A DNA stretch of 8,502 nt, taken from positions 1-8,502 of the forward strand of contig JBEKCQ010000149.1 in NCBI GenBank assembly GCA_050014795.1, in the 5' to 3' direction. This document shows, piece by piece, positions 1 to 5,475 of this stretch (within the stretch, counting starts at the first letter, position 1; each line of letters opens with the position of its first letter). Below the pieces are notes generated by a model, which searched no databases, had not been told where the DNA came from, and worked only from the letters and a program-made list of their open reading frames with translations. The DNA is from JALHUF01 sp050014795 (GTDB taxonomy: Bacteria; Acidobacteriota; Terriglobia; UBA7540). The translations under genes were made by a program, and so were the position numbers.

Positions 1-204
1 GACGCCATCGACCTGCGCGTGGTAATAGCCTTTGTCGCGCAGAGTTTCTTGCACTTTCGTAACATCCTGACTGTGCGAAACCGCAGGTTTCTCTTCGTCA
101 GGGCTGGCTGCGAAGCCGAGCGAGGTCAGGCTCAGGCCCAATATCCCTGTCGCCAGAAACGTGAAGACAACCCTAGTCCATACCGTTTTGCTGTTTAGAT
201 TCAT
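1..204 (-). CDS. Exported protein with peptidoglycan-binding-like domain (partial, N-terminal 68 aa)
   Basis: The gene begins at ATG 204 and runs off the left edge, so only 68 codons are visible. GGAGG lies five bases before the ATG, which fixes the start. Residues 1-33 form a signal peptide: a short basic start (MNLNSKTVWTR), a hydrophobic core (VVFTFLATGILGLSL) and a likely cut near GFAAS. The mature part has a charged stretch (SPDEEKPAVSHSQ) and then VTKVQETLRDKGYYHAQVDG. That last piece matches the opening of the PG_binding_1 fold, whose usual pattern is VQ..L...GYY.G.VDG. The domain continues outside the window, so any catalytic domain attached to it is unseen. It is the last visible gene of the run starting at 3811, separated from the two-helix membrane protein gene by a 105-bp gap with a hairpin. 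Assignment to the fold rests on about 20 residues. Confidence 0.72.
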   Translation of the reverse strand, partial: MNLNSKTVWTRVVFTFLATGILGLSLTSLGFAASPDEEKPAVSHSQDVTKVQETLRDKGYYHAQVDGV

Positions 205-260
205 TTTTTCCTCCACTTCAAGTGTGCTTGCTGCAGACCGTTCATAAACCCGCCGGGTGC

Positions 261-291
261 CGCAGACACCGTGTTTTCTGCCCTGTCTGCG
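261..291 (-). other. Intergenic hairpin between membrane-protein and PG-binding genes
   Basis: CGCAGACA (261-268) and TGTCTGCG (284-291) are perfect 8-bp inverted arms around a 15-nt loop. No T-run follows on the minus strand, so it is unlikely to be a classical intrinsic terminator. It may tune expression or stabilise the messenger ahead of the peptidoglycan-binding gene. No convincing promoter was seen in the 205-309 gap. Confidence 0.35.
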
Positions 292-309
292 ATCCGCGTA
301 GAATCAGCC

Positions 310-528
310 CTAAGGGCTCTTGGCGCGCCCGGTAAGCATCAGAGCCCCGCCCGTCAAACTCAGAAGCGCTCCCGCTAAGGGCGAATAGGGAATGGTATGT
401 TCTTCCGGATGCTCGATGGCGATCGGCCCGATTTGGGTTCTTTCCTGAGTCGTATAGGAAATCCCGCCGACCAGGAGCAGAGCCACTCCGATAATCAACA
501 AGACAAGCCCGACTCTGAATCTGTTCAT
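310..528 (-). CDS. Small two-helix membrane protein (72 aa)
   Basis: This 72-aa protein has two predicted membrane segments: residues about 6-24 (VGLVLLIIGVALLLVGGIS) and about 49-67 (SPLAGALLSLTGGALMLTG). Between them is a short polar loop reading YTTQERTQIGPIAIEHPEE. The layout of GxxLLxxGGxSYTT, then a loop with xIGPIxI, then a second Gly-rich helix ending in GR, resembles a widespread family of small uncharacterised bacterial membrane proteins, some annotated near DUF3185; I am not sure of the exact family. The start is ATG 528, with AAGGAAGG five bases upstream. It lies 22 bp after the stop of the small secreted protein gene and is probably co-transcribed with it. A palindrome, AGCCC-TTA-GGGCT, overlaps its stop codon. 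Its role is unknown; an envelope location is the only supported statement. Confidence 0.75.
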   Translation of the reverse strand: MNRFRVGLVLLIIGVALLLVGGISYTTQERTQIGPIAIEHPEEHTIPYSPLAGALLSLTGGALMLTGRAKSP

Positions 529-550
529 CCACGCCTTCCTTTTCCCTCAA

Positions 551-838
551 TCAAACGCCCCGGGCGCGCCACAATCCGCCGGCTTGCCAATCGATGGTGA
601 ACCCGTACCAGGCGTTTCCCTGATAACCTTGATCGTTCACCTGCACTACGGCCGTATGATCATTCGCCGCACGGGGCTGTTCAAGCAGCCGGCTTTCCCC
701 TCGCTGCTTGTGCGCATTACCTTGGCCGCGACCCTGAGCCACGGCGGGCGATACAAGCACCGCAAGAGCGGCGAGAACCAGGAGGAGATTGCGCAGAACG
801 CGACTCGTCAGGGTGGTTCTCCTGGGGTGTGAGGTCAT
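551..838 (-). CDS. Small secreted protein of unknown function (95 aa)
   Basis: The product has an unusually long basic start (MTSHPRRTTLTSRVLRN), a hydrophobic core (LLLVLAALAVLVS) and a likely signal-peptidase site at AVA|QG. The remaining ~60 residues are polar: GRGQGNAHKQRGESR, then a segment with VVQVNDQGYQGNAWYGFTID. I recognise no domain. The start was chosen at ATG 838 because this ATG overlaps the stop of the phospholipase fusion gene (ATGA), a typical sign of translational coupling; no strong ribosome site precedes it. A GTG two codons earlier (844) is the alternative. The mature chain is short and Gly/Gln-rich, so it could be a structural or accessory partner of the upstream enzyme, but that is inference from position only. 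Confidence 0.6.
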   Translation of the reverse strand: MTSHPRRTTLTSRVLRNLLLVLAALAVLVSPAVAQGRGQGNAHKQRGESRLLEQPRAANDHTAVVQVNDQGYQGNAWYGFTIDWQAGGLWRARGV

Positions 839-3000
839 TTCCACACTTCAGTAATTGGCTCGGCATTGCCATCGCCGGAATTTAGTGGAAGCAATCCGAA
901 GTTGTCTTCAATTGTCCTCAGAACGCTGTAATGAGTATATGTTTTTGTAATCTCTCCGGGCTTCACCATGTCTCCCAAGAAAACGGTATAGATTCGCTCG
1001 GTCTTCTCGAACCACTGTGACTCGTCGAAGGTGACAATGACGAGAGTTCCCTTCATCTTCTCGTCCAGGGGAAACCAGTCCTTTAGGAATTTGTTCAGCC
1101 AACTCGAAGCTTTCTTCAATCCCCTCCCGGGTCGCAACACCGGATCGTGCCCGTCATCGTCCGAGTTTGGGCTATAGAACATGTATCGAGGGAGAGGATG
1201 CTTCTTCGGGTCGTTTCTGAAGTCCTCGACGTCAGCTACAAATCTGTTGTGCGGGCCCTTGGTAGAAACGGATACTACGTTGCCGAAGCTTTCCTGCTGA
1301 ATTTTCGCAAAACTCAAGAACGGGACGTGCTTTCGAGAATATTTCCCGCGGTCACCAAGAAAAGGTTGGGGTTGGGATGGGTAATCCTCAGCGTAGTTCT
1401 TCCAATCCAGGAAATCAGCGATGGTCCGATGGCTATTGTCATCGGGGAGGGTAATTTGGTCGTTGCTTCGAACGCCAAACAAGCTGCCGGCAACCATGGC
1501 TAGATAATTGGGATAGGACGGGTGTATCAAAGCCTTGAAGTTGCTGAAGCTAGCTCCCATCTCTGCTAACTGCGCCAAGAATGGGTCTTTGATTGCCGAC
1601 CTGTAATTCTGGTTTTCCAGCACGATAATCAGCACACGATCGAAATGCTTCCCACCACTCACAACGGGGGCTGAGGCCAGGGCTGAAGCTGGGGCCAGGG
1701 CTGGTGGCGAGACTGGCGCTTGGGCTTGTGGTGGACTGCCCGCAACAGTCGGAACCAGAGTCACCGACTTCAACTGATCCAGCTGAGTCAGCACGCTCCG
1801 CCAGCGAGCCGTGTCCTTTTTCGTCTCGAGCGGAGCAGAGAGGTCCGAATAGAAGTTTAGGATGTTCGCCCGCAGGTCTGGGGTGGTCAGTTCAAACTTC
1901 CGCTCCGACAGCTCGGCCAGCAACTTTGCATACGCCTCGTCGGTCAGCGAGTATTCCCCTGCCTTGGTCCCTTTGCCATCATCCAAATCACGATTGGGAA
2001 CCAGGAGGACATCCGCGCGTATTTGTTCGAGAAAAGCCTGGTATTGATCGACGGTCGTATTGATGCTCTTGAAATATAACTCCTCTGTTTGCGGGGTAGG
2101 GTTCTTGAACGCCATCGCCTTGAAGGGGCCAATTTTCGGAAAGTAGCGCAAGAGCGTTGCCATGAACCGGACCCCGAATCCGGGCTTCTGGTAGTCCTTT
2201 CCCCACTCCTTTTCGTAATCGGAGCGCGAAAGCCGGTACAGAAACTTTTGTTTCGCGAAAGTGGGCATCTCGCGCGTCATGTCCTTCTTATGGGTCCGCA
2301 GTGCGACCTGGGTCATTTCCGGAATCAACCGACTGATACAGAAACGATACGAGCTGATCGCCCGGTCCACGTGAGGAAGCACGTCTTTCAACTCCACGCC
2401 GTATACGACGGGAAAGACCCGCTCCAGCAGGGACTTGGACACTTTAAACCCGATGAAATCGTGGTACTGCTCCGACGCATAACGATTCTTCGCCACCTGG
2501 ACCATGTCGAACCCGAACTCCGTCTTCAGATGGGCCGTCTTGTCCTGCGCGTACTTGACCGATTTGCCATACTTCGCCCGGAGCTTCGGGTAGTAGACCG
2601 CGACAGCCTGGTTGACCGCCGGGTGGCCGGCAATATCCGAAGCATAGTGTGACAGGGCACCCAGGGCGAAGGCGTACTCGTTGGCATCCTGGCTCTCCAG
2701 CCGTAGCTCGCGAACGAAGTCTCCGCTGCGGACGTAATGCGCCAAGTTGCTGAATTCCGCCCTGCCGAAGGGGTAGTAACCGAGGTCCTGGATGACGGCG
2801 CCTCCATAGGCGTAGGCATGCGCCTCCTTGAGCTGGTCTTCCGACAGCCCTGGAAATCGCTTAAGGAGGAGGGGGCGGATCTCGGCGGTCCAGAGCAAAT
2901 CTACGATTTCCTCGTGCGTGAGAACGGAGTATGCAAACGAGCTACCGCTGCACATCAGCAAGACACAGAGGACGAGTGCAACAGCTGGCGTTTTTCTCAC
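835..3000 (-). CDS. Secreted zinc-dependent phospholipase C / acid-phosphatase-type phosphoesterase fusion (721 aa)
   Basis: Residues 1-23 are a signal peptide ending SSFA|YS. Domain 1 (about 24-240) shows the ligand set of the zinc-dependent phospholipase C/S1-P1 nuclease fold: Tyr24 and His29 at the mature start, Asp72, His88, His118-xxx-Asp122-xxx-His126, and His157-xxx-Glu161. A middle region of unknown fold follows, then a Pro/Ala linker at about 425-449. Domain 2 (about 451-721) matches the phosphoesterase family of acid phosphatases and PLC-type enzymes (PF04185): VLENQNY with Glu462/Asn463, HPSYPNYL with probable nucleophile Ser495, PNSDDDGHD (612-619), VTFDE (656-660) and THYSVLRTIEDNFGL (689-703). 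Both active sites look intact. It probably cleaves phospholipid headgroups or phosphate esters outside the cytoplasm. The start is GTG 3000, with AGGA ten bases upstream. It lies 112 bp after the SYLF gene. Confidence 0.88.
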   Translation of the reverse strand: MRKTPAVALVLCVLLMCSGSSFAYSVLTHEEIVDLLWTAEIRPLLLKRFPGLSEDQLKEAHAYAYGGAVIQDLGYYPFGRAEFSNLAHYVRSGDFVRELRLESQDANEYAFALGALSHYASDIAGHPAVNQAVAVYYPKLRAKYGKSVKYAQDKTAHLKTEFGFDMVQVAKNRYASEQYHDFIGFKVSKSLLERVFPVVYGVELKDVLPHVDRAISSYRFCISRLIPEMTQVALRTHKKDMTREMPTFAKQKFLYRLSRSDYEKEWGKDYQKPGFGVRFMATLLRYFPKIGPFKAMAFKNPTPQTEELYFKSINTTVDQYQAFLEQIRADVLLVPNRDLDDGKGTKAGEYSLTDEAYAKLLAELSERKFELTTPDLRANILNFYSDLSAPLETKKDTARWRSVLTQLDQLKSVTLVPTVAGSPPQAQAPVSPPALAPASALASAPVVSGGKHFDRVLIIVLENQNYRSAIKDPFLAQLAEMGASFSNFKALIHPSYPNYLAMVAGSLFGVRSNDQITLPDDNSHRTIADFLDWKNYAEDYPSQPQPFLGDRGKYSRKHVPFLSFAKIQQESFGNVVSVSTKGPHNRFVADVEDFRNDPKKHPLPRYMFYSPNSDDDGHDPVLRPGRGLKKASSWLNKFLKDWFPLDEKMKGTLVIVTFDESQWFEKTERIYTVFLGDMVKPGEITKTYTHYSVLRTIEDNFGLLPLNSGDGNAEPITEVWK

Positions 3001-3040
3001 GCTTCGTTTTTCCTGACCGAGGGTGAACCCGGAATTCGCG

Positions 3041-3065
3041 CGCCAGACGCTCGTCGCGTCTGGCG
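3041..3065 (-). other. Strong hairpin between SYLF and phospholipase genes
   Basis: CGCCAGACG (3041-3049) and CGTCTGGCG (3057-3065) form a perfect 9-bp stem around a 7-nt loop, inside the 112-bp gap between the SYLF gene and the phospholipase fusion. On the transcribed strand the stem is followed by CGCGAATTCC, not a U-run, so a classical intrinsic terminator is unlikely. I see no promoter in the gap. It may act as a messenger-stabilising, processing or partial-termination element that sets the ratio of the two products. Confidence 0.45.
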
Positions 3066-3112
3066 GGGTCGTTGTTTCCGTTCAATGGTCCGCAGTTCTC
3101 CCCATGGATCGC

Positions 3113-3811
3113 TTACAATCGGTCGAACGTTCGTCCGCCCTTGGGAGAGTATTTCGTCAGCGTGCTGTCCAAGTCCTGAGCCGCTCGAGGAGTGGGCACC
3201 GCGCCGTCGATCAGAATTTCCTTCGCGGTCACCTTGCGTCCATAGAGCTCTTGGTTATCGTCTCTATCTTGCTTCACCACGGCCCCGTCGAGCGACGCCC
3301 CGGCAAACAAGCCCCGCGTCCGCGAGTAGCTGAGAATCTCCGCATGGAGTTGAGCGTCGGTTGCGCCTTCGGCGGAACGACCCACCGGGCCGGCCGCTAC
3401 GGACAATTCCGCACCCAGCTTGACGCTGTCCTGAACCAGTTTTTTCATGCCTTCGGGGTTCATCACGAGCAAGACGACGTCGGTCGCCTTACCGCCGATC
3501 TGAAATCCAACGCTCGCGGCGCCGAGGGTGAACATGGAAGGCGCATCCCACGCCCCGTTCCCACCCTTGCGGCACACCAGCACGCCGCGCCCGTAAGTGC
3601 CACCGACTCCCAAAGCGAACTTGACCTGAGAAGGAACGATGCCGACACATACGGCTTTCTCCAGCAACTCATTAGGAATGCCCTTGTCGGGAGTCCCCAT
3701 GATCTCGTTGATAACGTTGGTTGCCTTTTGTAGTTGGCTCTCTCCCGCGAATGCCGTCGAACAGAAGGTCAGAAACAGAAGAACCAGAGTAATCAGAGTA
3801 AGCCTTTTCAT
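3113..3811 (-). CDS. Secreted SYLF-domain (Ysc84/DUF500-type) lipid-binding protein (232 aa)
   Basis: The start is ATG 3811, preceded by AAGGAG at good spacing; the open frame extends further upstream but without a better site. Residues 1-23 are a signal peptide (KRLTLITLVLLFLTFCSTAFA|GE). The rest is a nearly complete SYLF domain (PF04366): IPNELLEKAVCVGIVP, then GVGGTYGRGVLVCR, WDAPSMFTLGAASVGFQIGG, TDVVLLVMNPEGMKKL, VKLGAELSVAAGPVGR, ILSYSRTRGLFAGASLDGAV and a final YGRKVTAKEIL. In eukaryotic homologues this domain binds phosphoinositides; in bacteria it is a common exported protein of poorly known function, assumed to bind lipid. It is the first gene behind promoter element C1, with a predicted leader of about 75 nt, and precedes the phospholipase fusion. 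That pairing of a lipid-binding protein with a lipid-cleaving enzyme is suggestive. Confidence 0.92.
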   Translation of the reverse strand: MKRLTLITLVLLFLTFCSTAFAGESQLQKATNVINEIMGTPDKGIPNELLEKAVCVGIVPSQVKFALGVGGTYGRGVLVCRKGGNGAWDAPSMFTLGAASVGFQIGGKATDVVLLVMNPEGMKKLVQDSVKLGAELSVAAGPVGRSAEGATDAQLHAEILSYSRTRGLFAGASLDGAVVKQDRDDNQELYGRKVTAKEILIDGAVPTPRAAQDLDSTLTKYSPKGGRTFDRL

Positions 3812-3859
3812 TTGGAGCTCCTTTTTGCCCGCGAAGCCGGGACCGCGCCATCCGCTTCC

Positions 3860-3990
3860 TCGCCAGATCCTGACGGGCAGCCCAGGGCACATCTCTTATA
3901 CCCTGGTGCAATTCGCGCGTCAGTCCAGTACGGCTCACCGGTTTGGTCAAAATTGCTCAGCCCAATTTGGAAGGAGGGTACTAAGTGATG
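3860..3990 (-). promoter_or_regulatory. Promoter element C1, upstream of the SYLF gene
   Basis: This is the most divergent of four related elements. On the minus strand it has -10 TATAAG (3895-3900), a 17-bp spacer and -35 CTGACG (3918-3923). Upstream are TGAGCC (3932-3937), TGACCA (3944-3949) and TGAGCA (3954-3959); the two TGAGC motifs are 22 bp apart. A CCCTCC tract lies further upstream. Here CCAGGG and CCCTGG also flank the -10 as inverted arms, which the other copies do not fully keep. Transcription would start near 3888 and give a leader of about 75 nt to the SYLF start. The promoter reading is from sequence pattern and from repetition at three other gene starts. Confidence 0.72.
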
Positions 3991-4141
3991 TAGCCTCTCA
4001 CTCACTCTAGTACAAGAAATCGGTCAGGTCATCCGCTCCCCGAGAATTGAGAATAAGCGCACGTCTGTTTTTCATGGATGTCTCCAGCGGCTTCCATCTC
4101 GCAACCGGGGTACGCCGCCCGACTCCACTCACTCTTCTCAG
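3991..4141. other. Non-coding spacer, nothing recognised
   Basis: Between element C1 and the stop of the gene remnant I see no codon-biased reading frame, no terminator-like hairpin with a T-run and no RNA gene. Together with C1 and the SYLF leader it makes a stretch of about 330 bp without a gene. Confidence 0.5.
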
Positions 4142-4336
4142 TTAACCACCGTAGCCGTAGTTTGCGTCCTGGTAGGCATACGAGTCTTGGTAGTTGGAAC
4201 GCCAGCGATCCTGCCGGTCTGCCTGTCCGGCGAGGAAGCCTTGCTCATAACCGTAGTTCACCGCCTCCAACGATCCCTGGGACACCATCCCCACGTCGGG
4301 TCGGGGTTGTATTCGGTCATCGCGACCGATGAACCC
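4142..4336 (-). pseudogene. Remnant of a Tyr/Gly/Gln-rich protein gene, truncated at both ends
   Basis: The minus-strand frame directly after the TAA of the 257-aa gene stays open for 64 codons to a TAA at 4142. Its last part reads NYGYEQGFLAGQADRQDRW and then NYQDSYAYQDANYGYGG, with a real protein look. From memory it resembles acidobacterial proteins with NYGYQQG, AGQADR and YQDANYGY motifs that normally continue into a FREGFRRGYEDGY-like tail; that tail is missing here, and I found no trace of it in the 60 bases after the stop. The only internal ATG (4288) has a poor ribosome site and would give 48 residues. I therefore call it a decayed gene fused in frame, after a stop, to its upstream neighbour. 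A short functional protein is less likely but possible. Confidence 0.45.
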
Positions 4337-5110
4337 TTAGTTCAAGGAGACGCTGATTGCAATTCCAACGCCGGGGTACCTTCTATTGTACAGATAATAT
4401 CCGTCATTAGAATAGTATATATACACATCGTCGTTTTCGTACCAGTCCTCTGACCAGTATTCTGGCCACGGGTCAACGAGCATGAACCAAAAACCACCGT
4501 ACTGAAAACGGGGATACCCGCCAACCATCACCACGGGGTAGCTGTAGATGCGGAACGCGTGATCCGGACCAAAGTAGCCACGATAACGGTCGTCTGGAAT
4601 GCGGTAGCCGTTGTAGCCGCCACGTTGCTGCCAGCTGCGGTGCTCGGCCTGCCAGCTACGTGCGCGATGCTGCTGCCACGCGCCCCGCTGTTCAGCTGGC
4701 TGCACACGTTGCCCTTGCTGTGAAGGCCGATTGACCTGCTGCGCTTGCTGTGCGCGCTGTGGCTGCGCTTGCTGAGCGCGCTGTGGCTGCGCTTGCTGAG
4801 CGCGCTGTGGCTGCGCCTGCTGTGCGCGCTGTGGCTGCGCTTGCTGTGCGCGCTGTGGCTGCGCTTGCTGTGCGCGCTGTGGCTGCTGTCTATTCTGGCC
4901 TTGTTGCTGTTGCTGCGCCTGCGGTTGCTCCTTTTTCTGCTTTCTTTGCTGTTTCTGGGCTCGCTGCGGTTGCTCCTTTTGCTGTTTTGTTTGCTGTTTC
5001 TGGTCTTGCTGCGGTTGTTGCTGGGCGTTGGTCGGTATGCTCATCCCCACCAACGACACCGCGCTGGTGACAGCCGCCACCAGCATCCGGTTCAAGATGC
5101 TAACCTTCAC
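4337..5110 (-). CDS. Secreted Gln/Pro-rich repeat protein with C-terminal RIPDD/FQYGG domain (257 aa)
   Basis: The start is GTG 5110: AAGGAGG sits six bases upstream, whereas the in-frame ATG 5137 would place that site inside the gene. Residues 1-29 are a signal peptide ending PTNA|QQQ. Residues 30-75 are Gln/Lys-rich. Residues 77-124 are six exact copies of PQRAQQAQ, encoded by six 24-bp units. A Gln/Arg/Trp linker (125-169) leads to an 88-residue C-terminal domain (170-257): RIPDDRYRGYFGPDHAFRI, PRFQYGGFWF, DPWPEYW, NDDVYIYY and GYYLYNRRYPGVGI. The domain is rich in Tyr, Trp and Phe, suggesting a small beta-rich extracytoplasmic module. It has no enzyme motif I know. The paralogue at 5476-6153 shares signal, low-complexity stalk and domain. 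I believe the domain is common in acidobacteria, but its function is unknown. It is transcribed from element C2. Confidence 0.85.
   Translation of the reverse strand: MKVSILNRMLVAAVTSAVSLVGMSIPTNAQQQPQQDQKQQTKQQKEQPQRAQKQQRKQKKEQPQAQQQQQGQNRQQPQRAQQAQPQRAQQAQPQRAQQAQPQRAQQAQPQRAQQAQPQRAQQAQQVNRPSQQGQRVQPAEQRGAWQQHRARSWQAEHRSWQQRGGYNGYRIPDDRYRGYFGPDHAFRIYSYPVVMVGGYPRFQYGGFWFMLVDPWPEYWSEDWYENDDVYIYYSNDGYYLYNRRYPGVGIAISVSLN
4741..4884 (-). repeat. Six tandem 24-bp coding repeats (PQRAQQAQ)
   Basis: Six consecutive 24-bp units run without interruption: 4741-4764, 4765-4788, 4789-4812, 4813-4836, 4837-4860 and 4861-4884. They differ at only a few positions (for example GCTGTG against GCTGAG, and GCTTG against GCCTG on the plus strand). 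All changes visible are silent, so the protein repeat is exact. The unit is a multiple of three, so gain or loss of units keeps the frame. Confidence 0.93.
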
Positions 5111-5116
5111 GGCACA

Positions 5117-5123
5117 CCTCCTT
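5117..5123 (-). promoter_or_regulatory. Ribosome binding site fixing GTG start at 5110
   Basis: AAGGAGG, a full Shine-Dalgarno match, lies six bases before GTG 5110. An in-frame ATG at 5137 lies upstream of it but has no comparable site, so the GTG is preferred. Confidence 0.8.
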
Positions 5124-5223
5124 AGTGATTCGGTCATTCCATGGGATATAGCCTATAAAGAGAACCCACGAGGAGCACAACAAGTAGGATGAGAGATATA
5201 ACCAATTTCTTCTGTTGCCGTCC

Positions 5224-5358
5224 GCCTCCCACCAGATCCTGGCTGGCAACTCTGGGCACACTGCTTATACCCCGGGGTCATTTGCGTGTCAGCCCAGTAC
5301 TGCTCACCTGTTTGGTCAAAAGTGCTCACTCAAGTTTACGAGGGGGAAATACATGGTG
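5224..5358 (-). promoter_or_regulatory. Promoter element C2, upstream of the 257-aa repeat protein
   Basis: Minus strand: -10 TATAAG (5264-5269), 17-bp spacer, -35 CTGACA (5287-5292). The upstream TGAGCA motifs lie at 5301-5306 and 5323-5328, 22 bp apart, with TGACCA at 5313-5318 between them and a CCCCC tract beyond (about 5342-5346). The plus-strand block TGTCAGCCCAGTACTGCTCA (5287-5306) is identical in C3 and C4. Downstream of the -10 the shared GTGTGCC and GGATCT-GTGGGAGGC blocks are present. The predicted leader is about 145 nt. Confidence 0.75.
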
Positions 5359-5415
5359 TGACTGGTGGAGTTCGTCGAGGGTTCGGCCTTGGAAAGGATC
5401 TGATAATTCGCCAAC

Positions 5416-5455
5416 GGGGGGGCGACTCGGCCCGTGCCGAGTGAATCCTCCCCCG
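5416..5455 (-). terminator. GC-rich hairpin, possible terminator of the 225-aa gene
   Basis: ACTCGGC (5425-5431) and GCCGAGT (5436-5442) form a perfect 7-bp stem with a 4-nt loop. Outer runs of G (5416-5422) and C (5450-5454) can extend it across a small internal bulge. It lies just after the stop of the 225-aa gene and before element C2, where termination is expected. The T-run usual for intrinsic terminators is absent, so the call is tentative. Confidence 0.45.
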
Positions 5456-5475
5456 AAGGTGTGCTGGCTAAATCG

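Noticed and set aside
306..318. Palindrome over the stop of the 72-aa gene as a terminator
   Set aside because: The stem is only 5 bp and no T-run follows; the next gene in the run has its own ribosome site a short distance on.
2089..2652. 187-aa plus-strand open frame inside the phospholipase gene
   Set aside because: It lies wholly within a gene with intact catalytic motifs on the other strand; its Arg/Leu/Val-rich translation is typical of an antisense shadow.
4745..5125. Plus-strand open frames rich in Leu, Ala and Trp (LLCALWLRLL-type)
   Set aside because: They are the opposite-strand reading of the PQRAQQAQ array; they have no ribosome site and no composition other than the mirrored repeat.
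5287..5306. Sigma54 promoter in the element
   Set aside because: No GG-N10-GC pair with TGGCAC/TTGCA character is conserved across the four copies; the sigma70-like pair is.
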